A DNA stretch of 64,000 nucleotides from positions 1 to 64,000 of the forward strand of contig CAKVEA010000001.1 of the NCBI GenBank assembly GCA_934728355.1. The letters run 5' to 3'. Source of the stretch: an uncultured Eubacteriales bacterium (GTDB taxonomy: Bacteria > Bacillota > Clostridia > Oscillospirales > Acutalibacteraceae). Of the stretch, positions 26,860-35,766 are shown piece after piece; position 1 is the first letter of the stretch; every line of letters begins with the position of its first letter. Both the position numbers and the translations under genes were made by a program. The notes under the pieces are model-generated. The model saw only the letters and a list, made by a program, of their open reading frames with translations, was not told the DNA's origin and did not search any database.

Positions 26860-29085
26860 TTGGCAAAAGGTACATCAGTAAGAATGCAGAGAAGATCAAT
26901 GATAGTTTTATTTATGATTGTATTTCTCGGATTCCCATTACTCATTTTAAGATTGATAAACTTGCAGATATTTCAAGGTGAATATCTTCAAAAAATGGCT
27001 TCTAATCAACAACTCACAGATACTAAATTAAACTCCAAAAGAGGTAGTATATTCGACAGAAATATGGTCCCTCTTGCCCAAAGTGCAAGTGTTTGGACAG
27101 TTGCTTTAGAGCCTACAAACATAGATAGTGACGAAAAAAGAGAGTTAATCTGCAGTGGAATGAGTGAAATACTCGGTATGGATAAAGAAAAATTGCAGGA
27201 ACTTTCTAAAAAAAGATCATGCTATACTATTGCAAAAAGAAAAGTAGAAAGCGATGTAAAAGACAAAATAATTGAATTTAAAACAAAAAATAAAATTACC
27301 ACAGGAATACGATTAATTGAAGACTATAAAAGATATTATCCGTTGAAGGATTTTGCAGCACCGGTTTTAGGATTTACCGGAGCTGACAGTCAAGGGCTTG
27401 CAGGAATAGAAGCCTTTTATGAAAAAACTTTAAGAGGAGAGCCTGGTAGAATCTTAACCGCGAAAAACGCAGTCGGAAAAGAGATGCCTTTTGAATATGA
27501 ACAACTTGTAAATCCGGTACCGGGTCATAGTGTAAAGCTTTGTATAGATCAAAATATTCAAAGGTTCATGGAAAAAGCTCTTGAAGACGGAATAAAAATG
27601 CATAAAGTCAAAAACAGAGCAACCGCTATTGCGATGGATGTAACAAACGGAGAGATTTTAGGTATGGCTGTTAAAGGAGATTTTGATCCAAACGAGCCGT
27701 TCAAAATAGCAGATCCTGAAAAGCAAGCTGCCATAGATGCTTTACCGGAAGAAGAAAAGGTAAAAGCAAAAAATGAAGCTCTTAGTCATCAATGGAGGAA
27801 TAAAGCAGTCAGCGATACATATTATCCGGGATCTGTGTTTAAAATGGTAGTGGCTTCTATGGGTCTTGAACTCGGAGTTGTAGATGATAATTCAACATTT
27901 AACTGTAACGGTGCAATAAAACCATATGAAGGAGCAAAACCTATAAAGTGTCATAAACACAGCGGTCATGGAAGTCAAAACTTTGTGCAAGCACTTTGTC
28001 ATTCATGCAACCCTGCATTCATAACTCTTGGTCAAAGAATAGGAACAGAAAACTTTTTTAATTTTTATAAATCTTTCGGATTTCACAGCAAAACAAACAT
28101 AGACCTCCCCGGAGAATCCACAGATTTATTTTTCAGTGCAGACGGAAGCATGGCTTTAATTGACCTTTGTGTTGCATCTATAGGTCAAAATTTCGGAATA
28201 ACACCTATCCAAATGATAACAGCTGCGGCAGCAATCGCAAATGGAGGAAATATAGTTCAGCCTCATGTGGTTAAAGAAATACTTGATGAAAACGGAAACG
28301 TAATAAAAAAAATAGAACCTGCAATAAAAAGAAGAGCTATTTCAGAATCAACTTCTAAAAAAGTTTCTTCAATGCTGTATGAAAATGCAACTCACGGCGC
28401 AGCCAAAAATGCTTATATACCCGGATATCGAGTAGCAGGAAAAACAGGAACGTCAGAAAAAATCGGTCTATCCGCTCCCGGAGAAAAAGACTATATTTCT
28501 TCTTTCTGCGGCTTTGCCCCTGCAGATAATCCCAAAATAGCAATGCTTGTATTTTTTGACACTCCTAAAGGAGATTACTACTACGGAAGTGCAGTGGCAG
28601 CACCTGCTTTCGGAGCCGCAATGAAAGATATTTTACCGTACATGGGGATTGAAAAATCTTACTCTGAAGAAGAACTTGAAAAAATCGATACTGTTGTTCC
28701 CGATTTGGTAGGAAAAAATATCGGAGAAGCAAAAAATGCGGCATCTTCACTTTCTTTGAATGTTATGGTTGTAGGAAATGGAGAAAAAGTTTTATCTCAA
28801 ATTCCTGAAGCATCAAGCCATATACCAAAAGGAGGAACTATTATTTTTCATACTGATTCAAATCAAGAAGCAAATGTAAAAGTTCCCAAATTTATAGGCC
28901 TTTCGATTTCAGATGCAACTAAAACCGCTTCCGGTGCAGGTTTAAATGTAAAATTGATAGGAACAGAAATAAATGATTCTGAAATAATCGTTTCTTCGCA
29001 AAGTATAGAAGAAGGAAAAGAAGTCTTGGCAGGAACAGTAATAGAGCTTAACTTTTCTCATAACGACACAAATACAGGCGATTAA
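26860..29085 (+). CDS. spoVD: Class B penicillin-binding protein, SpoVD/FtsI type
   Basis: This 741-aa transpeptidase cross-links peptidoglycan. One N-terminal membrane segment (about residues 13-34) is followed by the PBP dimerisation domain and the transpeptidase domain with SVFK near residue 324, SCN (CHSCNPAF) and KTGT near 526. Two PASTA domains end the protein (about 611-665 and 675-735). The start is TTG at 26860 behind GCGAGGTG. PASTA domains and the position before mraY and a SEDS gene fit SpoVD (spore cortex) as well as the division enzyme FtsI; only one such gene is visible here, so it may serve both roles. Confidence 0.9.
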   Translation: MAKGTSVRMQRRSMIVLFMIVFLGFPLLILRLINLQIFQGEYLQKMASNQQLTDTKLNSKRGSIFDRNMVPLAQSASVWTVALEPTNIDSDEKRELICSGMSEILGMDKEKLQELSKKRSCYTIAKRKVESDVKDKIIEFKTKNKITTGIRLIEDYKRYYPLKDFAAPVLGFTGADSQGLAGIEAFYEKTLRGEPGRILTAKNAVGKEMPFEYEQLVNPVPGHSVKLCIDQNIQRFMEKALEDGIKMHKVKNRATAIAMDVTNGEILGMAVKGDFDPNEPFKIADPEKQAAIDALPEEEKVKAKNEALSHQWRNKAVSDTYYPGSVFKMVVASMGLELGVVDDNSTFNCNGAIKPYEGAKPIKCHKHSGHGSQNFVQALCHSCNPAFITLGQRIGTENFFNFYKSFGFHSKTNIDLPGESTDLFFSADGSMALIDLCVASIGQNFGITPIQMITAAAAIANGGNIVQPHVVKEILDENGNVIKKIEPAIKRRAISESTSKKVSSMLYENATHGAAKNAYIPGYRVAGKTGTSEKIGLSAPGEKDYISSFCGFAPADNPKIAMLVFFDTPKGDYYYGSAVAAPAFGAAMKDILPYMGIEKSYSEEELEKIDTVVPDLVGKNIGEAKNAASSLSLNVMVVGNGEKVLSQIPEASSHIPKGGTIIFHTDSNQEANVKVPKFIGLSISDATKTASGAGLNVKLIGTEINDSEIIVSSQSIEEGKEVLAGTVIELNFSHNDTNTGD

Positions 29086-29127
29086 AATTTTTCAAATAAA
29101 CGATAAATAATAAAACGGAGGTAAACT

Positions 29128-30171
29128 ATGAATAGTTACGGAATCTCGGCAACTATTGCCGCTACTCTTTCATTTTTAATAACTGCAATTTCAGGAAAGT
29201 ATTTAATACCTTTTCTTCATAAATTGAAATATGGTCAAACAATTTTAGAAATTGGACCGTCATGGCACAAAAATAAACAAGGAACACCTACCATAGGCGG
29301 TATTATGTTTATAATCGGAATAACAATTTCAACTTTTATTTGCATTCCTCTTTACTATAAAATTTCGGAAATCTGCGGCTTACATGTTTTTGAAACTCCC
29401 TTGATGATATCAAAAATTTTTGCAGGACTCGGAATGGCTATAGGTTATGGAGCAATCGGATTTATAGATGACTATTTGAAAGTAAAGAAAAAACAAAATC
29501 AAGGTTTGACCCCAAAGCAAAAGTTAATACTTCAATTCACAGTTGTTATATTTTATTTTATCTCGGTTTATCTTGTCAATAAATCAATCGGAGGAGAAAG
29601 TTTAACAAAAATAAATTTGCCATTTTTGGGTTCTTTTGATATAGGCTTTTTTTACTGGATATTTTTTGCTGTAATAGTTGTCGGCATTGTAAATGCAGCA
29701 AACTTAACAGACGGAGTAGATGGCCTCTGCACTTCAGTTACATTTTTCATAGCATTGTTTTATATGATAATAACCAACTTACTCGGAATGTTCGGGCTCA
29801 GTATTGAATCGGCAGCTCTAGCAGGAGGATGTCTTGGATTCTTAATATGGAATCTTCACCCCGCAAAAGTTTTTATGGGTGACACAGGTTCACTATTTCT
29901 TGGAGGAATGGTATGTTCATTGGGTCTTAGTGCAGGACTTCACGTTCCAATGATAATTTTATCTTTGATTTACATTTTTGAAATGTTTTCAGTTATATTA
30001 CAAGTTCTATATTTTAAATTAACAGGCGGAAAAAGACTTTTCAAAATGAGTCCTATACATCATCATTTTGAAATGATTGGTTGGAGTGAAACTAAAATAT
30101 GTACGGTATTTGGATTGGGAACAATTATATTGGGAATAATTTCTGTAATTCTAGTTTCTTCTAATGTATAA
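29128..30171 (+). CDS. mraY: Phospho-MurNAc-pentapeptide transferase
   Basis: MraY makes lipid I from UDP-MurNAc-pentapeptide and undecaprenyl phosphate. The 347-aa protein has about ten membrane segments and the family motifs FIDDYLKVKKKQNQGL, NAANLTDGVDGL and FMGDTGSLFLGG, with the aspartates of the active site. MSPIHHHFE near the C-terminus is diagnostic. AACGGAGG precedes the ATG; it follows spoVD by 42 bp in one operon. Confidence 0.97.
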   Translation: MNSYGISATIAATLSFLITAISGKYLIPFLHKLKYGQTILEIGPSWHKNKQGTPTIGGIMFIIGITISTFICIPLYYKISEICGLHVFETPLMISKIFAGLGMAIGYGAIGFIDDYLKVKKKQNQGLTPKQKLILQFTVVIFYFISVYLVNKSIGGESLTKINLPFLGSFDIGFFYWIFFAVIVVGIVNAANLTDGVDGLCTSVTFFIALFYMIITNLLGMFGLSIESAALAGGCLGFLIWNLHPAKVFMGDTGSLFLGGMVCSLGLSAGLHVPMIILSLIYIFEMFSVILQVLYFKLTGGKRLFKMSPIHHHFEMIGWSETKICTVFGLGTIILGIISVILVSSNV

Positions 30172-30194
30172 AAACGCAATATAAGGAGTTAAAT

Positions 30195-31400
30195 ATGAGA
30201 GCCAAAGGTATGAGAAAATTTTTTGACAAATCTTCTCAGGAAAAAGAAAAAACAGTATCAAAAAATAAAAATAATTTAATTTCAAGAATAATTTTAATGA
30301 GTGCAGGAATTGATATCCCTTTTTTGCTTCTTGTGCTGACAATACTCATAATAGGTCTTGTTATGATGTTTTCAGCAAGCTATCCATATGCTATGTATCA
30401 CAATCACGATAGTTTTCACTTTATAAAAAGTCAACTTTTATTCGCAGTTTTAGGCGTGGTTGCAATGATTTTCATTTCACATATTGAATACACATTGCTC
30501 CATAGATTTTCTATCCCATTAATAATAACTTCTTTTATACTTCTTGTTTTAGTTCTTTTAATGCCTCCAATGAATGGAGTTCACAGATGGATTCATTTTG
30601 GAAGTTTTTCATTCCAAGCTTCGGAAATAACTAAATTTGCAATTATTTTATCTTTTTCACACTTTATAAGCTTAAACCTTAATCGAATGCATACTTTTAG
30701 ATATGGTATTCTTCCATACCTTATAATTTTAGTCCCAACTATTGCTCTACTGGCACTGGAACCACATATTTCTTGTTCCGCTATAGTCGTTTTGCTTGCT
30801 GCAGGAATGCTCTTTATTGGTGGAATACAGCTCAAATGGTTTGGAATGGTTTTAGGAGCAATAGCTTCCGCACTTCTCTACTTAGTAATTTTCACAGATA
30901 AATTAACATACGCAAATAATAGAATCTCCGGTTGGCTAGACCCGTTTGGGGCTTCCTCAGGAGTTGATACTTGGCAAACAAGACAAGGACTTTATGCTAT
31001 AGGATCAGGTGGAATATTAGGTCTTGGACTTGGAAATTCAAGACAGAAATATCTTTATATTCCAGAGCCTCAAAATGATTTTATTTTTTCAGTAGTATGT
31101 GAAGAACTTGGACTTATTGGTGCAGTAGTCATTTTACTTTTATTTGCACTTCTCGTTTGGAGAGGAATGATTATATCAATAAGAGCAAAAGATAAATTCG
31201 GCATGCTTTTGGGAATCGGACTGACAGCACAGGTAGGACTACAGGTAATTCTAAATATATCTGTTGTAACAAATACCATACCGAATACAGGAATAAGTTT
31301 GCCATTTTTCAGCTATGGAGGAACTTCTTTAATGATGCTTCTGGCACAAATGGGAGTAATCCTTTCTATTTCAAGATCTTCTCACTTAGAAAAAAGTTAA
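30195..31400 (+). CDS. ftsW: SEDS glycosyltransferase, FtsW/SpoVE family
   Basis: This 401-aa polytopic protein polymerises lipid II into glycan strands together with a class B PBP, here presumably the adjacent SpoVD-like protein. A roughly 35-residue basic cytoplasmic tail precedes the first membrane segment. SEDS motifs include PPMNGVHRW, ALEPHISCSAIV, YAIGSGGILGLGLGNS, PEPQNDFIFSVVCEELG and the C-terminal LPFFSYGGTS. Paired spoVD/SEDS genes suggest SpoVE for the cortex or FtsW for division; the sequence alone does not decide. ATAAGGAG precedes the ATG. Confidence 0.93.
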   Translation: MRAKGMRKFFDKSSQEKEKTVSKNKNNLISRIILMSAGIDIPFLLLVLTILIIGLVMMFSASYPYAMYHNHDSFHFIKSQLLFAVLGVVAMIFISHIEYTLLHRFSIPLIITSFILLVLVLLMPPMNGVHRWIHFGSFSFQASEITKFAIILSFSHFISLNLNRMHTFRYGILPYLIILVPTIALLALEPHISCSAIVVLLAAGMLFIGGIQLKWFGMVLGAIASALLYLVIFTDKLTYANNRISGWLDPFGASSGVDTWQTRQGLYAIGSGGILGLGLGNSRQKYLYIPEPQNDFIFSVVCEELGLIGAVVILLLFALLVWRGMIISIRAKDKFGMLLGIGLTAQVGLQVILNISVVTNTIPNTGISLPFFSYGGTSLMMLLAQMGVILSISRSSHLEKS

Positions 31401-31425
31401 AAAATACCATTAAGGAGTTTTAAAA

Positions 31426-32532
31426 ATGAAAATATTATTCGTTGGCGGAGGAACAGCCGGACATATAAATCCTGCACTTGCACTTGCAGAATATGCAAGA
31501 AAAAAAGACCCCAAAAATGAAATCCTTTATGTAGGTGCAAAAGGCGGAATGGAAGAAAAATTAGTTGAAAAAGCCGGGTTTAAATTTAGCCCTATAACCA
31601 TTTCAGGATTTTCGAGGAAAATGAATTTAAGTTCCTTAAAGAAAAATATAACAACAATAAAAAACATAATAATTTCGAGTTTCGAGTCAATAAAAATACT
31701 AAAAGATTTTAATCCGGATATCTGCGTAGGAACAGGTGGCTACGTTTGTGGACCTCTTTTAAGAGAAGCTTACAGATTGAAAATTCCTTTTATTATTCAT
31801 GATTCAAATTCATACCCGGGATTAACAACTAAATTACTTTCGAAAAAAGCAACTAAAGTTTTAGTCTCATTTGAAGATATAAAAAATCGATTACCAAAAA
31901 ATATTGACATAATTTTAACAGGTACACCAGTCAGAGAAAAAATACTTTGTCTAAACAAGCAAGCTGCAAAACAAAAACTTGGATTAAATGAAAACCCTAC
32001 TGTTTTATCTTTCGGCGGAAGCTTAGGGGCAAGATCAATAAACGAAGTTATGGCAAAAATAATAATATCAAAAGAAAATAATTTTAACTATATTCACGGA
32101 TTTGGAAGAAAAGGAAAATCATTTGTTGAAAATCTTGAAAATTCTAAAATTGATATTTCAAATTCAAGATACATAGTAAAAGAATATATAGAAAATATGG
32201 ACGAATGTCTTGCAGCAGCTGATGTCGTAGTTTGCAGAGCGGGTGCAACAACTTTAAGTGAACTACAAGCTTCTAAAGCTCCTGCTATATTAATTCCTTC
32301 TCCAAATGTAGCGGAAAATCATCAATATTACAATGCTTTATCTTTAGTAAATGCAAAAGCATCAAGTATGGTAGAAGAAAAAAATTTAACGCCCGAAACT
32401 TTATACAATGAAATAACTAAAATAATAAACAGTCCAGATAGACTTAATTATCCACAAAATTTAGAAAAAATGTCAATAAAAAATTCTTGTGAAATAATTT
32501 ACAAAATAATTGAAGAATCTGCTAAAAAATAA
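31426..32532 (+). CDS. murG: UDP-GlcNAc:lipid I N-acetylglucosaminyltransferase
   Basis: MurG converts lipid I to lipid II on the inner membrane face. The 368-aa GT28 protein has the N-terminal G loop FVGGGTAGHINPALA, a second loop GTGGYVCGP, SFGGSLGARSINE, and the donor-binding CRAGATTLSELQA with PNVAENHQYYNA. It is the last cell-wall gene in the cluster. murD, murE, murF, ftsQ and ftsZ, commonly found nearby, are absent from this window. Confidence 0.97.
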   Translation: MKILFVGGGTAGHINPALALAEYARKKDPKNEILYVGAKGGMEEKLVEKAGFKFSPITISGFSRKMNLSSLKKNITTIKNIIISSFESIKILKDFNPDICVGTGGYVCGPLLREAYRLKIPFIIHDSNSYPGLTTKLLSKKATKVLVSFEDIKNRLPKNIDIILTGTPVREKILCLNKQAAKQKLGLNENPTVLSFGGSLGARSINEVMAKIIISKENNFNYIHGFGRKGKSFVENLENSKIDISNSRYIVKEYIENMDECLAAADVVVCRAGATTLSELQASKAPAILIPSPNVAENHQYYNALSLVNAKASSMVEEKNLTPETLYNEITKIINSPDRLNYPQNLEKMSIKNSCEIIYKIIEESAKK

Positions 32533-32544
32533 GGAGGAATTTTT

Positions 32545-33237
32545 TTGAATTATTCATCAAATTTAGAAAATATGTGTGAAATAAACAGATGTCCACATCA
32601 TGGCCCCTCACCTATTCCTGAAGAAGGAAATTGGGTACAAGCATATGAAATTAAAAATATTTCGGGGCTTTCTCACGGAGTTGGAAAATGTGCACCGCAA
32701 CAAGGGGCATGCAAACTAACTTTAAATGTTAAAAACGGAGTCATAGAAGAAGCTTTAGTCGAAACAATAGGGTGTTCAGGAATGACTCATTCGGCAGCAA
32801 TGGCAGGAGAAATTTTACCGGGGAAAACAATACTTGAAGCACTTAATACCGATCTTGTGTGTGACGCAATAAATGATGCGATGAAACAAATCTTTTTACA
32901 ACTTGTTTATGGAAGATCTCAAACGGCTTTTTCTAAAGGAGGATTACCAATAGGATCAAGTCTTGAAGATTTGGGAAAAAATAAAACTTCTCAGGTAGGA
33001 ACTATTTTTGGAACAAATCTCAAAGGTGTCAGGTATATGAACACAACTGAAGGGTATATTATTTCCCTTGGACTTGACGAAAATAAAGAAGTAATCGGAT
33101 ATAAATTCATAAATGCATTTTCAATGATTGAAAAAATCAAAAAAGGAATTTCACCCCAAAAAGCATATGAAGAAAGTATAGGAACATACGGTAGATATAA
33201 TGAAGCCACAACATTCGTAGACCCCAGAAACGAATAA
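32545..33237 (+). CDS. NifU-like iron-sulfur scaffold family protein
   Basis: The 230-aa protein has a NifU/IscU-N-like fold signature: GKCAPQQGACKLTLNV, VETIGCSGMTHSAAMAGEI and a C-terminal half with GTNLKGVRYMNTTEG. In many Clostridia this protein is encoded next to a GGGtGRT protein, as here. The function is not settled; a role in Fe-S assembly or an Fe-S-dependent process is inferred from fold similarity. The start is TTG at 32545 behind AAGGAGGAA, 12 bp after murG. Confidence 0.75.
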   Translation: MNYSSNLENMCEINRCPHHGPSPIPEEGNWVQAYEIKNISGLSHGVGKCAPQQGACKLTLNVKNGVIEEALVETIGCSGMTHSAAMAGEILPGKTILEALNTDLVCDAINDAMKQIFLQLVYGRSQTAFSKGGLPIGSSLEDLGKNKTSQVGTIFGTNLKGVRYMNTTEGYIISLGLDENKEVIGYKFINAFSMIEKIKKGISPQKAYEESIGTYGRYNEATTFVDPRNE

Positions 33238-33259
33238 TTTTATGAAAGAGATGAATAAA

Positions 33260-34258
33260 ATGGTATCCTTCGAAGGAAAAGAAAGAAGAATAAAAAATAT
33301 AGAAAAATTTTTAAAAAACCAAAATATTGAAAACTTGGAAACTGCAAAAAAAATATGCTTAGAAAACAAAATAGACGTAGAGAAAATAGTCAGAGATATA
33401 CAACCTATAGCTTTTGAAAATGCAGTTTGGGCATATACTTTAGGATGTGCAGCAGCTATTAAAAGCAATCCTAAAACAGCTTCGGAAGCAGCTGAGATTA
33501 TAGGTAAGGGTCTGCAAGCTTTTTGCGTTTCCGGATCAGTGGCAGACGCAAGAAAAGTAGGAATAGGTCACGGAATGCTTGCTTCAAAACTTCTCAAAGA
33601 AGAAACTTCATGTTTTGCTTTTATTGCAGGACATGAGTCATTTGCAGCCGCAGAAGGTGCAATTGGAATAGTAAATTTTGCAAATAAAGTCAGAAAAAAA
33701 CCTCTTAAGGTAATTTTAAATGGTCTTGGAAAAGATGCAGCATATATAATTTCAAGAATAAATGGGTTTACTTACGTTCATACAAATTACAATTTTGAAA
33801 AAAGAAATCTCGAAATTATTTCTGAAAAATCTTTTTCCACAGGTCCACGTTCATCAATAAAATGTTACGGAGCAAACGAAACTTTGGAAGGAGTTGAAAT
33901 TTTAAAACATGAAAAAGTTGATATATCTATAACCGGAAATTCAACTAACCCAACAAGATTTCAACATATTGTAGCAGGAATATATAAAAAATGGATTAAT
34001 GAAAATAACTATAAATATTTTTCTGTTGCTTCAGGAGGAGGCACCGGAAGAACTCTTCATCCGGACAATATGGCAGCAGGTCCGGCATCTTACGGGCTTA
34101 CTGATTCTATGGGAAGAATGCATAGTGACGCACAATTTGCAGGATCCTCTTCCGTTCCGACACATGTTGATATGATGGGATTTATCGGTATGGGAAATAA
34201 CCCAATGGTAGGTGCAACTGTTGCGTGTGCAGTAAAAATTTCTGAATTATTCAAGTAA
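33260..34258 (+). CDS. GGGtGRT family protein
   Basis: This is named for the motif SGGGTGRTLHPDN near residue 257. The family has no established biochemical role. I prefer ATG at 33260 (MVSFEGKERRIKNI), which fits the family N-terminus and has GAAAGAG about 9 nt upstream; ATGs at 33242 and 33251 are also in frame. It is Ala/Gly-rich with conserved GHGMLASKLLKEE, FIAGHESFAAAEGA and a C-terminal GNNPMVGATVACAV. It directly follows the NifU-like gene, the usual pairing, so the two probably work together. Confidence 0.85.
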   Translation: MVSFEGKERRIKNIEKFLKNQNIENLETAKKICLENKIDVEKIVRDIQPIAFENAVWAYTLGCAAAIKSNPKTASEAAEIIGKGLQAFCVSGSVADARKVGIGHGMLASKLLKEETSCFAFIAGHESFAAAEGAIGIVNFANKVRKKPLKVILNGLGKDAAYIISRINGFTYVHTNYNFEKRNLEIISEKSFSTGPRSSIKCYGANETLEGVEILKHEKVDISITGNSTNPTRFQHIVAGIYKKWINENNYKYFSVASGGGTGRTLHPDNMAAGPASYGLTDSMGRMHSDAQFAGSSSVPTHVDMMGFIGMGNNPMVGATVACAVKISELFK

Positions 34259-34358
34259 TATTATTCACCATTCAAATTTATTTATTTTTAACATTTTTTA
34301 AAATTCATAAGCATTTTAAATTTTAAAATTTTTTAATTTTTTTTATGTAAAATTACTC

Positions 34359-34387
34359 TTGATTTAGACATTACAGTCTGATAAAAT
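34359..34387 (+). promoter_or_regulatory. Promoter of the 58-aa orphan (extended -10)
   Basis: TTGATT at 34359-34364 and TAAAAT at 34382-34387 are 17 bp apart, with TG at 34379-34380 one base before the -10. Confidence 0.5.
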
Positions 34388-34421
34388 TCAGTAGTATAAT
34401 AATAAGTTGGTGGGTGATATT

Positions 34422-34598
34422 TTGGAAGATAATAAATCAGAAAAAAATCAATCCTCTTTCCAATTGAATACATTTATGAAAGAAAAGATACTTAAAATGT
34501 ATGGAATAAAAAATGATCCTGCATTAAATGAAAAAAATTACAAAGATCAAAATAAGGCCATTTCAAGCCTTTTTCCTTATGATAATGATGATGTTTAA
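34422..34598 (+). CDS. Small orphan protein (58 aa)
   Basis: I do not recognise it. The TTG at 34422 is preferred over the TTG at 34407 because GGTGGGTG (34409-34416) then serves as ribosome binding site. The peptide is charged, without signal peptide or membrane segment or cysteines, and ends FPYDNDDV. A short helical region (LNTFMKEKILKMYGI) is the only apparent structure. It has its own promoter and is followed by a terminator hairpin before spoVAD. Confidence 0.55.
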   Translation: MEDNKSEKNQSSFQLNTFMKEKILKMYGIKNDPALNEKNYKDQNKAISSLFPYDNDDV

Positions 34599-34604
34599 AA
34601 ATCG

Positions 34605-34634
34605 CAAATATTTCCACTGAAATGCGAAATACTA
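34605..34634 (+). promoter_or_regulatory. Tentative sigma-G promoter of spoVAD
   Basis: CAAATA at 34605-34610 and AATACTA at 34628-34634 are 17 bp apart; the -10 matches CATnHTA except for its first base. spoVAD is a known sigma-G target in Bacillus. The -10 overlaps the 5' arm of the upstream terminator, so transcription from here would not form that hairpin. Weak evidence. Confidence 0.3.
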
Positions 34635-34672
34635 AGAAAGAAATGATTCTATCTTAGTATTTTTAATTTTTT
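34627..34672 (+). terminator. Terminator after the 58-aa orphan
   Basis: AAATACTAAGA (34627-34637) pairs with TCTTAGTATTT (34652-34662), followed by TTTAATTTTTT. It separates the orphan gene from spoVAD. Confidence 0.75.
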
Positions 34673-34687
34673 AGGAGTGATTATCAT

Positions 34688-35698
34688 ATGGCAAAAAGAA
34701 TAGGAGAATTCACAGTAGAAATGCAAAACTACCCTACAATAAAAGAATTTGCCGCAACAGCAGGAAGAAAAGAATCGGAAGGCCCTTTAGGAGAAGAATT
34801 CGACAAATGTTTTGAAGATACTACTTTAGGTGAATCTTCATGGGAAAAAGCAGAAAGCAGTCTTCAAACAGAAACAGTAAAAATACTTTTAAAAAAATGT
34901 AAAATGGATACATCTGAAATAAATTACATTTTTGCAGGTGATCTTCTTAATCAATGTATGTCTTCGGCATTTGGACTTCGTTCCCTAAACATACCGTTTC
35001 TAGGTCAATTTGGGGCATGTTCAACAATGGCTCAATCTCTTTTTTTAGCGGCGACTAGTGTAGAGGCAGGAATAGCAGATTACTCAGTAGCAGTTACGTC
35101 TTCGCATTACTGTTCATCTGAAAGACAATTCAGATTTCCCCTTCAATATGGTGGGCAAAGAACTCCAACAGCTCAGTGGACAGTAACCGGATCAGGAGCA
35201 ATCCTGGTCTCAAGAAAAGATAGCGGCCCAAAAATAAAATACTGCACAATAGGAAGAATTACAGATCTTGGAATAAAAGATGCTAACAACATGGGAGCAG
35301 CAATGGCACCATCTGCAGCAAAAACTATTATTTCATTTTTTAAAGATACAAAAACTCGTCCTGATGATTATGATTTAATTTTAACTGGAGACTTAGGAGA
35401 AGTCGGATCAACACTTTTAAAACAGCTACTGGAAAAAGAAGGTATAAAACTCAAAGAAAATTATAATGATTGCGGTCTTATGATTTATTACAAAGAAAAG
35501 CAAGATGTTCATGCAGGAGGCTCAGGTTGTGGATGTTCAGCATCAATTTTATGTTCTCATATACTAAGCAAAGTAAAAAGAAAAGAGCTTAAAAATATTC
35601 TTTTTATTGCCACAGGAGCTTTAATGTCGCCTACATCTGCTCAGCAAGGTGAAACTATTCCCGGGGTTGCTCATCTTATAAATATAGTTTCAGAGTAA
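34688..35698 (+). CDS. spoVAD: Stage V sporulation protein AD
   Basis: SpoVAD is a thiolase-fold protein of the SpoVA channel that moves dipicolinic acid into the forespore and out at germination. The 336-aa length and sequence (GEFTVEMQNYPTIKEFAATA near the start, PFLGQFGACSTMAQSL, HYCSSERQFRFPLQYGGQR, GDLGEVGSTLL, HAGGSGCGCSA) are typical. spoVAC and spoVAE, its usual neighbours, are absent here, so the SpoVA set is split or encoded elsewhere as well. AGGAGTGATT precedes the ATG. Confidence 0.96.
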   Translation: MAKRIGEFTVEMQNYPTIKEFAATAGRKESEGPLGEEFDKCFEDTTLGESSWEKAESSLQTETVKILLKKCKMDTSEINYIFAGDLLNQCMSSAFGLRSLNIPFLGQFGACSTMAQSLFLAATSVEAGIADYSVAVTSSHYCSSERQFRFPLQYGGQRTPTAQWTVTGSGAILVSRKDSGPKIKYCTIGRITDLGIKDANNMGAAMAPSAAKTIISFFKDTKTRPDDYDLILTGDLGEVGSTLLKQLLEKEGIKLKENYNDCGLMIYYKEKQDVHAGGSGCGCSASILCSHILSKVKRKELKNILFIATGALMSPTSAQQGETIPGVAHLINIVSE

Positions 35699-35715
35699 AA
35701 TAAAAAGCAAAAATT

Positions 35716-35750
35716 ATACCACTCTTTTTTGGTAAAGAGCGGTATTTTAA
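35716..35750. terminator. Bidirectional terminator after spoVAD
   Basis: A 12-bp stem with one mismatch (ATACCaCTCTTT 35716-35727, AAAGAGcGGTAT 35734-35745) has T-rich tails on both strands and lies between convergent genes. Confidence 0.8.
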
Positions 35751-35766
35751 TTTAAAAAAGTTTAAA

